Of a DNA stretch of 34,158 bases, positions 15,101-23,478 are shown piece by piece. The stretch is from a virus, in IMG/VR virus record IMGVR_UViG_3300032316_000233, positions 1-34,158 of that record; one strand, given 5' to 3'. The position numbers were made by a program, and so were the translations under genes. The notes under the pieces are model-generated. The model was given only the letters and a program-made list of their open reading frames with translations. It made no database searches and was not told where the DNA came from. Each line of letters begins with the position of its first letter. The first letter of the stretch is position 1.

Positions 15101-15866
15101 CAGCAGCTGTCAGCACGTCCTCGACCCCGCGAGCGCGGTCGGCCTCAATCGTGCGGCGCACGGCGCGCTCGGCGAAACTCTGCGGAGCGAGCACACGCTG
15201 GCCGGCGTTAAAGGTTCCCATAGCGACGGCCGGGAGCGCCCCAAAGGCTGCACCCAGGCCGCCCTCTATTGCTGCGCCCATGAGGCGATCTTCCGCCCCC
15301 TCACCTCGGCCGAAGCCACTGGCCGCGCCACTGGCGCCACCGGCTGTGATGGCAGCCTTGACGCCGCGCCCCACAAACCCAAGCGGCATCGCCACAGACC
15401 CGGCAATGTTCGCGCCGAGGTAGGTGTTCGGAAACTGCTCTTCGGCCGCCTTATCAAGTGCGCGCTCAACATCACGAGCGGGCGCATAGGCCTCTGTCGC
15501 ACGGCTACCGAAAGTCTCGGGGAAGGCGCGCTCTGCCAGCATGCGGACACCGCCGACAGCTGGCGCGATCCCTCGGGCGATGCCCGCAAGGCCAACGCTG
15601 GGAACATTGAGGGCATTCTGTACGGACTGAGGCAGGCCTGCGACGGCCGCCGCGCGGCCTCCAGCCAGCTCGTCGTTGAAGTTGGCCAGGAAGCCAGCCC
15701 TGGCCGCTTGAGCCGCAGCATCCAGCTGGGTCAGCTGGGGAGCCGGAGTTGCCGCTCGCCCTCCCGCCGCCTCCTGCATGACGCGATTGATCGTCTCCGC
15801 CGGCGTGTCGGCCGGAAAGTTGACGACGAGACCGTTCGGGCCGTTAACGCGGATCTGTTCGGCCAT
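12084..15866 (-). CDS. Very large internal-virion/ejection-like protein, 1260 aa
   Basis: The N-terminus (IRVNGPNGLVVNFPADTP then ETINRVMQEAA) is a small domain often seen at the start of large phage virion and polyvalent proteins. Long Ala/Gly-rich helical stretches follow, then charged helices, Pro-rich linkers near residues 690-720 (PQPQRMLPPPEPQRLLPPP), and a C-terminal conserved part (NASTSMTNPIESNVRTASHY, GNWRPITSDTHYIRDIVG). Three glycine-pair motifs occur: FAKGGRV, YSRGGAV and YAEGGEV. Size, composition and position at the end of the tail operon fit a protein packed in the head and ejected with DNA. No lysozyme or transglycosylase motif is apparent, so enzymatic activity is not claimed. 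Confidence 0.6.
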   Translation of the reverse strand: MAEQIRVNGPNGLVVNFPADTPAETINRVMQEAAGGRAATPAPQLTQLDAAAQAARAGFLANFNDELAGGRAAAVAGLPQSVQNALNVPSVGLAGIARGIAPAVGGVRMLAERAFPETFGSRATEAYAPARDVERALDKAAEEQFPNTYLGANIAGSVAMPLGFVGRGVKAAITAGGASGAASGFGRGEGAEDRLMGAAIEGGLGAAFGALPAVAMGTFNAGQRVLAPQSFAERAVRRTIEADRARGVEDVLTAADIAAARAAGQDIVVGDLGATGTLRLARAAGNTSEDAAARLRAATDPRYTEQKGRFGDFIEDLFGGNLNMTSTNETLRDTARRVNAPLYRAAYQAGESADLWNPTLDRIAQSPAVQAAIRDVEKKAADRAVLEGDLVIRNPFSFDDQGRMTWGMTPDGGQIRPNLQFWDQVQRNLREAADAAPRGGDEARVLNGIRRRLNEELDAAVPEFGQARGMARQFFGAEDALEAGQTFFRQNRAIQLTDTQKAFRAMSGPEQELFRRGFAAELANTVRNAPDSRDVVRLFDGANRRKLEVVMPADELRQLEAFVRREGIMNRLRSATQGNSTTAQQLRDMSIGAGAGAGVGIFTSGDPLTTGGTALLGGLLARGRTRVNENVMREVGEILSSSDPARINKLLSGPNGNVIMNTLRSLSEAVSNIGGGARASAAPRTEPTVNVPQPQRMLPPPEPQRLLPPPDNAGFAKGGRVKEPKMSPIVEAIIEEMGKRMAPEGARRAAAIGGYSRGGAVMKVARALAERLVPEGGEATRGGLAAARAADAPPALSGISPPGMASAADINRAAGASGDLTYKGLGELYDTLGLTGGGASPLVREGLASQSDEAIDAATRLKLADREIIGEAIARHGKTVTLTDSKGKTKQVPTTEALFAGKLPGMRLASQEAAETSGKVAEGARIAREVNRAATSYDAEVGGRGVLYDLSPAALNRMPDVPQFDLPRAAPKVTERLEGLEREGPARLRRYIEAGGEQNQGWYNLQQLRDDFRAMYGPTEGDERFRLWTLVNASTSMTNPIESNVRTASHYLNRALRGEPLPQVVQVSDPRTGKTVQTLAGDLPPPYGAKAQVQHAQRTREFLGGEMDPVSNPKPISYQQNLLGNWRPITSDTHYIRDIVGMDRAKKSFGEEGALLPGEYAYLEAMGQKVAKDRKMQPAQAQSAAWVGGGKDTGLKSEPIPYLQALQKRIGITARIRGEPMDVTYNKFLRGEIDLYAEGGEVKKPKRKGGLVTARMAKAR
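12139..12169. other. Hairpin inside the end of the 1260-aa gene, opposite the rightward operon end
   Basis: TTGACCTC (12139-12146) pairs with GAGGTCAA (12162-12169), and GCCG (12147-12150) with CGGC (12155-12158). The structure lies about 30 bases after the last rightward stop and could slow rightward transcription. It sits in codons for the YAEGGEV motif, so coding constraint may explain it. Confidence 0.25.
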
Positions 15867-15867
15867 A

Positions 15868-17406
15868 TCAGGGGGCTCCCGGAGACCAAGTGAACGATCC
15901 GTCAGCGTTGGGCGTCAGGCCGCCGCCACCGGTCCCACCACCCTGCTGGCGCTGCTGCTCGGTGCGCTCCGATTCCATCCGGTTGAACCGGGTGAAGGGG
16001 CTCGGCAGTTCGCTTAGGCGAGCAACGGCCGCCTGACGCGAAATCTCGCCGTTCGCTGCGGACGATGCGATCTGAGCGCGAGCGATGTTGTACTCGGCCA
16101 CCGACTTCAGGGTGTTTGAAATCATCGCGCGGCCTTCGGGGGTGCCAATCAGGCGAGGCAGCGACTGCTCAAAGTTGCGAGCATCGAAGTCAGACACGGC
16201 GCCCGGCATGCCCTGGCGCTGCGCCGGGATCAGCTGCTTCAGCAGCGCATTGGCGGTTTCGATGTAGGTGGCGCGCGGCCCGAAGCCGACGCGCGCGGCC
16301 TGCTGCTCGAACCAGCCGGGGATACCGCTTCGCAGGTCGGCGCTGACCTGATCAAACATCTGGAGGCGATCCATCAGCTGGCGCGCCTCTGCGCCGCCAG
16401 AAGCCAGTTCGCCGAAGGTGCGCGCCTGCTGTGTCGCGCTCTCTTCAGAGAAGCGGCGATTGGCCGCGTTCGCGGCGTTCTGCTGGCGCACGTCTTCCTC
16501 GGCCTGCTCGCGAGCTCTGGCGATGTTGGCCTGCCCTTCCGGGCTCTCGCGCACGATTGTCCGCGCGCGCTCCACCAGCTGCCGCCCCTGGGGGCCGGCG
16601 TACCGGCTTGGGTTGGCGGCAGCGTCCCCAAGCAGCCGCTGGGCACCGGCTACCAGAGGGTCGCTCGACTGGGTAGACGCAGGGGCCGGCGCAGCGGCGG
16701 CGGGGGGCGGCGCCGCTGGTTGGGAGGGCGGAGGGGGTGCGGCGCCCGGCGTCTGACCGCGCGCCCGCTCGAGCGCTGCGGCAACCGCAGGGCTATCTTC
16801 AGACATCCCCGGCGGCGGCAGAGGCGTCTGCGTGATCTGCGGCTGCGGGCCAACCGGGGAGGCCGACGGCATCGGGCCGCTCGCGCCCGGGACCGTGAGC
16901 TGCGTGCGCGTCTGCGGAACGCCGGGCTGGCCTTGGCCGCCCTGGAGCAATCCGAGATCCGCGATCGCGCCCTGCGAAGCCGCCAGCTGCGTCGGGAACT
17001 GCATGGCCTGCCCCATCAACGCCATGCGCTGCTGTGTCGCCTGAAGGCCAAGGTTCGCCGTTGCCTGCTGCAGCTGCTGGATCCGCATCGCGCGGTCCAG
17101 CTCGCTCTGGCGCTGCTGCTGAAGGGCGCCCGCATATCCTTCCGCGCCAGCCGCCAGGCTTTCGCCGAAGCCGCCCGCGCGCGTCGGGCGCAGCAGGCCG
17201 GAAGCGAGCTGCAGCATCGGGCTTGGCCCGGTGCCACGCTGGCTGTTCAGGAACTGCATCAGCGCGCTGTTCGCAGCGCGCCCCTGCTCCAGATTCTGCT
17301 GGATGTTCTCCTGCGCCTGCCGATACTGAGCGGGAAAGTCGCGCGCCTGTTCCTCAATGGATTGGCGGATCTGAGCAAGGCCGCCGGCGGGGTCGTTCTC
17401 AGCCAT
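15868..17406 (-). CDS. Ala/Gln/Pro-rich putative internal virion protein, 512 aa
   Basis: The N-terminal 140 residues are a long glutamine-rich amphipathic helix region (AQYRQAQENIQQNLEQGRA, LDRAMRIQQLQQATANLG). A Pro/Ala-rich disordered linker follows (about 205-250). The C-terminal half is helical and better structured (IPGWFEQQAARVGFGPRATY, LLKQLIPAQRQGMPGAVSDFD). It ends in a Gly-rich tail. No enzyme motif is seen. It lies between two similar proteins in a leftward chain (1-17 bases apart), as ejection-protein clusters do in podovirus-like phages. The ATG at 17406 has GGGAGA upstream. Confidence 0.55.
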   Translation of the reverse strand: MAENDPAGGLAQIRQSIEEQARDFPAQYRQAQENIQQNLEQGRAANSALMQFLNSQRGTGPSPMLQLASGLLRPTRAGGFGESLAAGAEGYAGALQQQRQSELDRAMRIQQLQQATANLGLQATQQRMALMGQAMQFPTQLAASQGAIADLGLLQGGQGQPGVPQTRTQLTVPGASGPMPSASPVGPQPQITQTPLPPPGMSEDSPAVAAALERARGQTPGAAPPPPSQPAAPPPAAAAPAPASTQSSDPLVAGAQRLLGDAAANPSRYAGPQGRQLVERARTIVRESPEGQANIARAREQAEEDVRQQNAANAANRRFSEESATQQARTFGELASGGAEARQLMDRLQMFDQVSADLRSGIPGWFEQQAARVGFGPRATYIETANALLKQLIPAQRQGMPGAVSDFDARNFEQSLPRLIGTPEGRAMISNTLKSVAEYNIARAQIASSAANGEISRQAAVARLSELPSPFTRFNRMESERTEQQRQQGGGTGGGGLTPNADGSFTWSPGAP

Positions 17407-17422
17407 TCCGATGTCTCCCGGG

Positions 17423-18508
17423 TCAGCTGCTGCGCAGGGCGTTCGCGAGTGTCAGGCCGCCCAAGATCTGCGAGAGGCCCGACGGCTGATAGATCGACGC
17501 AGGGCCCGTCGAGGCCGTGTTCGTGGTCTGCGAGTAGGGCTGGCCACGCACAAGGTTCGACAGAAACCCGAGCTGCGACTTCGGGTAGTCCCGCTGCGCC
17601 ACGAAGTCCTGGTAGGCCACGTCCAGGTTCCGCTGATTGAGCGCCTGCTGCTGCTGACCAATCGCCTCGAGCGCCGCAGTGTCGGTGTAACCCATCTGCT
17701 GGCCCGAGCGCGCAAGCGCGCCAAGCTGCTGACCGGCGCTAATCAGGTTCTGATTGCTCGCGTTCTGCAGGTTGCCCTGCGCCTGGCCAAGCTGCCCGAG
17801 GTTCTGCTGCTGCTGCAGGCCGAGGTTGCCGATCGTCTGGCCAATCTGGCCCTGGCGCCTCATGTCTTCCTGAGCCGCTGTCAGCGCGCCCTGGTAGCCC
17901 TGGTTCAGCAGCTTGCCCTGCTCAGCCAGGGCGCTCTCCTGCACGTCCCGCAGCGCTTGGCCGGTGGCTTCCTGCATGCGGCTAGAGCCGAACTGCCCGG
18001 CGCGCACGAAGGTGTCGCTCACCTGCGGCATCAGCTTCTCGCGAAGCTGCCGGGCCGCCAGGTCGCCGACGCGGTTCACGACGGCGTCTTGATAGGGGTT
18101 CATGTACTGGTCAACCATGCCCGGCGCCGTCTGCCCAGCAGCGGTGAGATACGGCATTGCACCGGTCGTCGGCGACATGCCGATGGCTTGGTTCAGGGTC
18201 GGGTTGGCAGCCTGGAACCCCGAGGTCTGGGTCGACTGGTTAATGGCGCCGATGCCCTGGTTTAGGGCCGGCGTGAAGGCGCCCTGCTGGGCGCGAGTCG
18301 CGGCGAAAGCGTCGCGCTGGGGAGCGCTGAAGTCCGCAAGGCGCGGCCCCCCGTAGATCTGGTAGGGCTCGGCCGCGACCGCGTTGCCCTTCGCCAACAG
18401 GCCCTGCGTGTAGTCTGACAGCCACTGCGGGATGTTCGCGCTGGTCGAGCCGTAGGTGGTGACCGAAGGCGGTGGATTGCCCTGGAAGAGGAAGTCGGTG
18501 ATGCTCAT
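17423..18508 (-). CDS. Gln-rich virion-associated protein, 361 aa
   Basis: The N-terminus MSITDFLFQGNPPPSVTTYG followed by IPQWLSDYTQGLLAKGNAVA and YQIYGGPRLADFS is a pattern I recall from many uncharacterised phage tail-region proteins. The middle and C-terminal parts are helical and rich in Gln, Asn and Ala (NLGLQQQQNLGQLGQAQGNL), similar in style to the neighbouring 512-aa protein, and the end is Ser/Thr-rich. No catalytic motif or signal peptide is present. I infer an internal virion or ejection component. GAGGTAAG provides the ribosome site for the ATG at 18508. Confidence 0.55.
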   Translation of the reverse strand: MSITDFLFQGNPPPSVTTYGSTSANIPQWLSDYTQGLLAKGNAVAAEPYQIYGGPRLADFSAPQRDAFAATRAQQGAFTPALNQGIGAINQSTQTSGFQAANPTLNQAIGMSPTTGAMPYLTAAGQTAPGMVDQYMNPYQDAVVNRVGDLAARQLREKLMPQVSDTFVRAGQFGSSRMQEATGQALRDVQESALAEQGKLLNQGYQGALTAAQEDMRRQGQIGQTIGNLGLQQQQNLGQLGQAQGNLQNASNQNLISAGQQLGALARSGQQMGYTDTAALEAIGQQQQALNQRNLDVAYQDFVAQRDYPKSQLGFLSNLVRGQPYSQTTNTASTGPASIYQPSGLSQILGGLTLANALRSS

Positions 18509-18512
18509 TGGC

Positions 18513-19724
18513 TTACCTCGCCCCGTGGAGGTAGCGCGCTGGATCCTTCGCGTCAGGGCTCATGCGGCCACGAGCAAGGCCGCCCGCCTTGTGCTTTCGG
18601 ATCTGCTCACGCATCTGATCGAGCTTCTTCGCGCCGGCGTCGGACGACCCGTCACCCAGCATGGAGACAGTCTCGGCGTCGAAGACGTACTCCCCATCCG
18701 ACAGCAGCGCCGGGATGCGGTCCTCGCGGCCGTGGCCCTGGCCCTTCACATACCGCCCCTGAGCAGCGCGCATCAGACCACCCATGGCGGCCGGCGTGCG
18801 CGGCGTCTCGGGCAGCTCGTTCTCCTCGTAGAAGTCCTGCTCGCCGCCGGCCATCGCGTAGCGGCTCAGGTCCGTCGGCATCTGGCGACGGGTGCGTCTG
18901 AACTCAACCTCGGGAAGGCGAGCGGTCATGTTCGGGTCGTTCTGCTGCGGCGGGGGCGCAGAACCGGACGAGCCTCGGGCATTGGTTGCGCCTAGGAGGG
19001 CGTTGCCGACCATGCCGAGCGCCGCGAGCTGGCCCACCCGGTTCAGCATCGAGCTGCCACCGGCAGCGGCGCCCCCTGCTCCGCCCGCAGCCGCGCCCCC
19101 GGCTCCGCCGGCCGCGCCGGCGCCCCCGACCGCAAGCTCGGGGGGCACGGGCGGACCCATTGGGCCGTTGATGAGGTTATTGATCGTGGGAGCAAGTCCG
19201 TTCTCGCCGAGGCCGGACAGGATCCCACCTTCCCCCACCAGCCCCGGGACTGTGTAGCCCGCAAGGCCGCCCGTCAGCGCGCCCGTCAGAGCGCCCTTGC
19301 CCCCGCCGGTCAACCCCCCCAGACCAGCGCCCAGGAGGCCGCTGCCGACCGTCGAGGCCGCCGTGCCCGTCAGCCCCAGGCCAGCGCCCAGCGCAGTCCC
19401 AAGGCCCGGCGCAACGAGGCTTAGGCCAACAGTCGCAGCCGGCGCGGCCCATTCCTTGAACCACTTCTGCTTCCAGAAGGGCTTGAAGGCGTACATGCCC
19501 GTCTCGGGGTTTCGCTCGGGAGGGCCGAAATGCCGGACCATCTCCTCGAACTCGGCCTTGTTGACGTGGACGATCATGCTGTCGCCGCCCTCGCCCGACC
19601 TGGCGACCTTCTTGGCCGATTGGGCCAGCCCGCCCTTGGCGTAAGGGGTCGCGCTAGGCCGGCTCATGTCGACCATGACCGGCGTGTAGCTAACGCGCTC
19701 GTAAGAGACTGCATTTCCGTTCAT
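18513..19724 (-). CDS. Gly/Ala-rich virion-associated protein with SDGEYVFDAETV motif, 403 aa
   Basis: I start at the ATG at 19724 (GAGGTATGAC upstream, two bases after the preceding stop). An early YAKGGLA motif is followed by a W/K-rich FWKQKWFKEW patch and a long glycine-zipper region (about 100-260, repeated GxxxG and GGAxG) that could insert in membrane. Near the C-terminus is GREDRIPALLSDGEYVFDAE, then AKKLDQMREQIRKHKAGGL. This signature recurs in many phage tail/virion proteins, where its role is unknown to me. The glycine-zipper composition fits a protein that forms a channel or crosses membranes during DNA entry (inference). Confidence 0.6.
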   Translation of the reverse strand: MNGNAVSYERVSYTPVMVDMSRPSATPYAKGGLAQSAKKVARSGEGGDSMIVHVNKAEFEEMVRHFGPPERNPETGMYAFKPFWKQKWFKEWAAPAATVGLSLVAPGLGTALGAGLGLTGTAASTVGSGLLGAGLGGLTGGGKGALTGALTGGLAGYTVPGLVGEGGILSGLGENGLAPTINNLINGPMGPPVPPELAVGGAGAAGGAGGAAAGGAGGAAAGGSSMLNRVGQLAALGMVGNALLGATNARGSSGSAPPPQQNDPNMTARLPEVEFRRTRRQMPTDLSRYAMAGGEQDFYEENELPETPRTPAAMGGLMRAAQGRYVKGQGHGREDRIPALLSDGEYVFDAETVSMLGDGSSDAGAKKLDQMREQIRKHKAGGLARGRMSPDAKDPARYLHGAR

Positions 19725-19725
19725 G

Positions 19726-19962
19726 TCATACCTCGGCGCGCGCCATCTGAACGAACCTCTCGGCCCAGTCTCGCCAGTCATCGAACAAGTCGGGAACCGG
19801 CGGAACCGTGACCGCAATCTTGGGCATAGCTATGACACGGTTGGCCCAGTCTTTCCAGCTTTCCAGTTCGTCAAGCCGAGAAACAGTCCCGTATCTTTCA
19901 AGCGTCAGAGCCATCATGTCCGTCCACTCGGTGACGCTCATGTTCCAGGTCGGCAAGATCAC
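19726..19962 (-). CDS. Small tail-operon protein with internal repeat, 78 aa
   Basis: Two similar segments are visible: SWKDWANRVIAMP (about 35-47) and DWRDWAERFVQMA (about 63-75), separated by a VPPVPDLFD linker. The repeat of D-W-A-x-R-[VF]-[IV]-x-M suggests two copies of one amphipathic helix. The start overlaps the stop of the gene upstream by four bases. Its neighbours are tail structural genes, so a small tail or assembly factor is likely, but the function is not known. Confidence 0.6.
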   Translation of the reverse strand: MILPTWNMSVTEWTDMMALTLERYGTVSRLDELESWKDWANRVIAMPKIAVTVPPVPDLFDDWRDWAERFVQMARAEV

Positions 19963-21485
19963 GACAATATCCTCCCGTCCGCCTGCTCGAGGTGAGCGAT
20001 GACCTGACCCATCTGGTAGTCCCCACCGACGGCGTTGCTCTCAAAGATCAGGCGCATCTCTCGACGCGCCTCCTTCAAGAACACGACCTGCTCCGACGGA
20101 TCATTTGCCACCGCCGGGAAGGTCTTGGCCTCGCCAGTCACCAGAAGGGAGCGAGCGTTGTACCGACCAGTCACCCGCACCGTCATGTTCTCGCGCTGCA
20201 CGAAGTCTGGCTCGATGATCGAAATGCGAACCGACTTGTTCACCGCGTCCTTCGGCAGAGCCGGCAGCGCTATGTCCCCCGTCTCGAAATAGGACCGCAC
20301 GGGGTTGATGGTCTGGCCGTCAATCTCATCAACGCCGTCCTCGTGCTGCCAGAGGATCTGCGTGGCCGTGATGGAGGACGATCCAACCATCAGAGGCTTC
20401 GCGCTCACGTTCACGAAGATGCCGCCCGATCGGCCAGCATTCGGCAGGGCCGTGTCGTACCAAGTCTGCTCGCGCACGTTGTAGATCACCGCGTGCGTGC
20501 ATTCCGTCGCGTTGCCGAAGGGGAAGCACCACCAGATCTCGCCATATTTTGGCACCGCCATGGCGAAGACCTTCTGGCGCTGGGCGAAGTTCAGGTTGTC
20601 GAAGAACCAGTTCAGGTTCAGCGTGTTCGGCACCTCACGCACGACGCCGTTGAACATCAGGAAGCGATCGACGCCAGCCCAGAAGTAAATGCCGTCATAC
20701 TCGATCACGCCCTGGCTCGACAGGATCGAGCTGGTGGCGCTGACAGTGTCGAACTGGAACACGGGCCCGCCGCCCACGAAGGTGGCGCGGATGACGCTGT
20801 CAAGAGACCAGAAGAGGCCGGAAGGCGAGTTGCCCGGGCCAGCGCGGAGCGGCAGCCCCTTCACGATCTTCTGGCCGGTGATGTAGCCGTCGCCAGAGCC
20901 GGCGCCCGCCCAATCGTTCGGGTTGCCAGGCACCGACCAGGCGACATACCCATCAGTGCCGTAGGCAAAGACGTAAGGGTGCAGCACCACAATTCCGCCA
21001 GAGACTGACGGGGCGCTCCCCCCCGCAGCCGCGAACGGGCCGGATCCGGTGATGTCGCCGAGGTAGATCGGCCGGTTGGTTGTCTCGTCCTGGTTCACGA
21101 GGTTCCGGCCCGCGTGCGCGACCAGCGTCTGGCCACCCGTCACGGTGTCAAACAGCACATCGAACTGCCACAAGTTGGCGGCATTCGACACGAAGCCGGC
21201 GGGGCTGCGGTCCACAACAGGCGAAGAGATGGCCTGGGCGTCAACGATCACCTGCTCGAGGCGCCCCTCTTCGCCGACGTGGACGTAGGTCTGGCCGTTC
21301 TCAGAAAAGGCGTGCATGCCGCGCGCAAGATTGGCAAGCTGGTTGGTCGCCCGGCGGAAGCCGCCCATCTTGCGCGGGTAGCCGCGTTGGAAGCGGCACC
21401 ACTGCCCGTCGACGTAGTTATCGCCCTGGAAGACGGTGCCGTCTCGCTTGATCCCCGGCGTCGATCGAATGATGGTAGGCGGCAT
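19959..21485 (-). CDS. Tail/DNA-stabilisation-type structural protein, 508 aa
   Basis: It begins with IRSTPGIKRDGTVFQGDNYVDGQWCRFQRGYPRKMGGFR, written here as adjoining blocks IRSTPGIKRDGT and DGQWCRFQRGYPRKMGGF, and continues as a beta-rich, probably propeller-like protein with recurring strand units (YVAWSVPGNPNDW, GLFWSLDSVIRATFVG, GEIWWCFPFGNA). This start pattern is widespread in phages and compares with P22 gp10-type packaged-DNA stabilisation or tail-hub proteins; I make that comparison from memory. ATG at 21485 is set by TGATG coupling to the previous gene, which rules out the long in-frame extension upstream. It probably forms part of the short tail. Confidence 0.65.
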   Translation of the reverse strand: MPPTIIRSTPGIKRDGTVFQGDNYVDGQWCRFQRGYPRKMGGFRRATNQLANLARGMHAFSENGQTYVHVGEEGRLEQVIVDAQAISSPVVDRSPAGFVSNAANLWQFDVLFDTVTGGQTLVAHAGRNLVNQDETTNRPIYLGDITGSGPFAAAGGSAPSVSGGIVVLHPYVFAYGTDGYVAWSVPGNPNDWAGAGSGDGYITGQKIVKGLPLRAGPGNSPSGLFWSLDSVIRATFVGGGPVFQFDTVSATSSILSSQGVIEYDGIYFWAGVDRFLMFNGVVREVPNTLNLNWFFDNLNFAQRQKVFAMAVPKYGEIWWCFPFGNATECTHAVIYNVREQTWYDTALPNAGRSGGIFVNVSAKPLMVGSSSITATQILWQHEDGVDEIDGQTINPVRSYFETGDIALPALPKDAVNKSVRISIIEPDFVQRENMTVRVTGRYNARSLLVTGEAKTFPAVANDPSEQVVFLKEARREMRLIFESNAVGGDYQMGQVIAHLEQADGRILS

Positions 21486-22822
21486 CAGAAGGAGCCGCCG
21501 TCGACGTTCCCCGCCTGAGCCACGCCAAGCGCAGCCCATGCGGCAGCCTGATTGGCAGCAGTCACGAGCGAGTCGCCCGTCGCCGTGATGCCGATAGCGG
21601 TTCGCGCCGCCGCCTGGGTGGCTGACGTGACGATCCCGTCGCCCACCCCCGTGATGCCGATGGCACTGCGGGCCGCCGCCTGGGACGCGGACTGAAAGAC
21701 CGCGATGCCCGTGCTGGTGCCGCCCAAATTGATGAGGGCAGCGCCAGCCGTCGTGGCGCCCGTACCGCCCTGCACGATCGAGATCGGCACCGAAAGGCCC
21801 GCAGTATCGGCCGCGACGACGTTCGTGCCATCGCAATAGAGGATGGAGCTCGCGCCCTGCGCAACCGCCACGCCCGTGCCGGCGGCCGTTTTTACCGTCA
21901 GCGTGAAGGCGCCCGTCGTGGCGTTCGTCACCCAGTACTGCTGCACCGTCGTCGGGACGATGATCTCGCGGTTTGCAACCAGCGCGCCGGTAAACCGGTA
22001 GGCGATGCGATTAAGCTGGCCGCCCGTCAGGGTGAAGGCCCCGCCGCCGGAGACGTTGATCGCCGTATAATCAAAGGCGAAGGTCGAGCTCTGCCCGAAG
22101 CCGACGGTGTAGAAGGCGGTGCCGTCGCAGATCACGAAGCAGCTATCGCCAGGCTGGAGCGACAGCGTCGCCTGCCCGTTGATCGTCTGAGGGCCGGTCG
22201 GGTCGATCGTGAGGGCGCCGGTGCCGGAGTTGCGCACCATGACAAACCAGTCCGCCCCGAGCGTGGACGCGTCGGCCGGGGCGAGAGAGCCGGCCGCGCC
22301 GGAGTAGAGCAGCAGATGGGCGCGGTCGTTGACGCCGGTCGTGTAGCCGGAGCTGCTGAAGGAAATGATGGGGGCCGACTGGTTCAGCGTCGTCGAGATC
22401 GCCTTGATGCCAGCGCCAGCCAGCGCTGCGGCATTCGAGACGGAAATCGAAGCGCCGTATTGAAACACCCTCCAGGTGCCCGCCGAGGTGGTGTTATTGG
22501 TCAGGTAGATCTGCCAGGCGGAGCCCGGCGCGATCGTCACGATGGACGCGCCCGTCGAGCTCTGGACGACGACGTCATTCACGCCGACGTTGTTGAACAG
22601 GACGGTCTCGCCTGGCGACACCAGCGTCGCGTTGGGCATGCGCAGCGCCAGGGACGCGGCGTTGCCGGTCACGTCAATGATCGAGGCGACTGGCGGCGGG
22701 CCGCTGCTCTCAGTCGGCCAGCGCAGCTGAAGCGGGCTGTTCGCGCTGGTCAGGGCATAGGATGCATAGGAGACTTGGGCCGGGGAGATTGACGTCCCGC
22801 CGAAGACGGAAGTGTAGGACAC
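21485..22822 (-). CDS. Tail fibre/appendage protein, 445 aa
   Basis: A GTG start at 22822 with GGGAGG upstream is used. The protein is Ser/Thr/Gly-rich and beta-structured throughout, as in fibre shafts (for example TSTGIAVFQS and TLSLQPGDSCFVICDG). Near the C-terminus there is a triple repeat: SQAAARSAIGI, TQAAARTAIGI and NQAAAWAALGV, each preceded by a GD-type turn. The last residues are NVDGGSF, nearly the same as the end of the 603-aa fibre protein (GIDGGTF). It likely forms a trimeric appendage on the tail; host-binding is inferred. Confidence 0.7.
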   Translation of the reverse strand: MSYTSVFGGTSISPAQVSYASYALTSANSPLQLRWPTESSGPPPVASIIDVTGNAASLALRMPNATLVSPGETVLFNNVGVNDVVVQSSTGASIVTIAPGSAWQIYLTNNTTSAGTWRVFQYGASISVSNAAALAGAGIKAISTTLNQSAPIISFSSSGYTTGVNDRAHLLLYSGAAGSLAPADASTLGADWFVMVRNSGTGALTIDPTGPQTINGQATLSLQPGDSCFVICDGTAFYTVGFGQSSTFAFDYTAINVSGGGAFTLTGGQLNRIAYRFTGALVANREIIVPTTVQQYWVTNATTGAFTLTVKTAAGTGVAVAQGASSILYCDGTNVVAADTAGLSVPISIVQGGTGATTAGAALINLGGTSTGIAVFQSASQAAARSAIGITGVGDGIVTSATQAAARTAIGITATGDSLVTAANQAAAWAALGVAQAGNVDGGSF

Positions 22823-22824
22823 GG

Positions 22825-23478
22825 TCAGGCCTCCCGCCTCTGGGCGTTACGGTCAATGATCTTCTGGGCGTCTTCGGACGCCAGAAGCGCCACCGCCTCG
22901 TCATAATAGGCTTTCCAGGTGCCAATGCGCTCGTCGTTTTTCAGGAACGGCGTGGCCTCGAGGAGCGACCCGTAAAGCAGCGCCTGGGGCGCGTACTCGG
23001 TCAGCCAGTTGGTCTGCAGGTCGTCACCCAGCAGGGGCGGCAGCGCATAGTACAGCACCTCGAAGGGGTAGGCCCGATCGGGCGTCGGCGAGATGAGCCA
23101 GTGCTGGTAGCCGTAGTCGGCATAGAAGCGCGGCTTGGAGCGCAGGGTCTCGTTCGGCCACAGGTTCCGGCAGTACTCGTAAGAGCGGCCGAAGATGGGG
23201 GCGCGATCGGTGAAGGTCGTGCCGTCGCCAAAGTTGAAGGAGATCGTGTCGCGCCAGCGGTCGGGCTTGGCATAGACCGAGGTGCCCGCAACCATGGCGG
23301 ACGTGACGATCTCGGTCGTGCCCTGAATCTTTAGCTGGCGCGCAAGGCGCCGCTCGCAGAACCCGATGAAGGTCGGGATTTCGTTGTAGACCGTCGGGTC
23401 GCTCGCCTCGGTGAGGCCGCGCTCAAGGTAGCGGGCAATGTCCGCCTTCAGCGAGGCGTAGGTCATGGCGGTTGCCAT
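22825..23478 (-). CDS. Tail/portal adaptor protein, 217 aa
   Basis: The N-terminal pattern YASLKADIARYLERG then IPTFIGFCERRLARQLKI, followed by TSVYAKPDRWRDTISF and YYALPPLLGDD, fits the family of phage adaptor proteins that ring the portal in short-tailed phages (SU10/T7 gp11-like adaptors, from memory). The ATG at 23478 forms TAATG with a 34-codon reading frame that fills the gap to the endolysin; the ribosome site GAGGAG lies inside that small frame. An ATG four codons in is an alternative start. It opens the second block of structural genes after the lysis cassette. Confidence 0.7.
   Translation of the reverse strand: MATAMTYASLKADIARYLERGLTEASDPTVYNEIPTFIGFCERRLARQLKIQGTTEIVTSAMVAGTSVYAKPDRWRDTISFNFGDGTTFTDRAPIFGRSYEYCRNLWPNETLRSKPRFYADYGYQHWLISPTPDRAYPFEVLYYALPPLLGDDLQTNWLTEYAPQALLYGSLLEATPFLKNDERIGTWKAYYDEAVALLASEDAQKIIDRNAQRREA

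Noticed and set aside
14367-15893. 508-codon plus-strand frame opposite the 1260-aa gene
   Set aside because: Antisense frames stay open in GC-rich genes; the product is Arg/Gly-rich without motifs, while the minus frame has family features and coupling to its neighbours.
19992-21008. 338-codon plus-strand frame opposite the tail gene
   Set aside because: Shadow of the leftward 508-aa gene; no ribosome site or recognisable domain.
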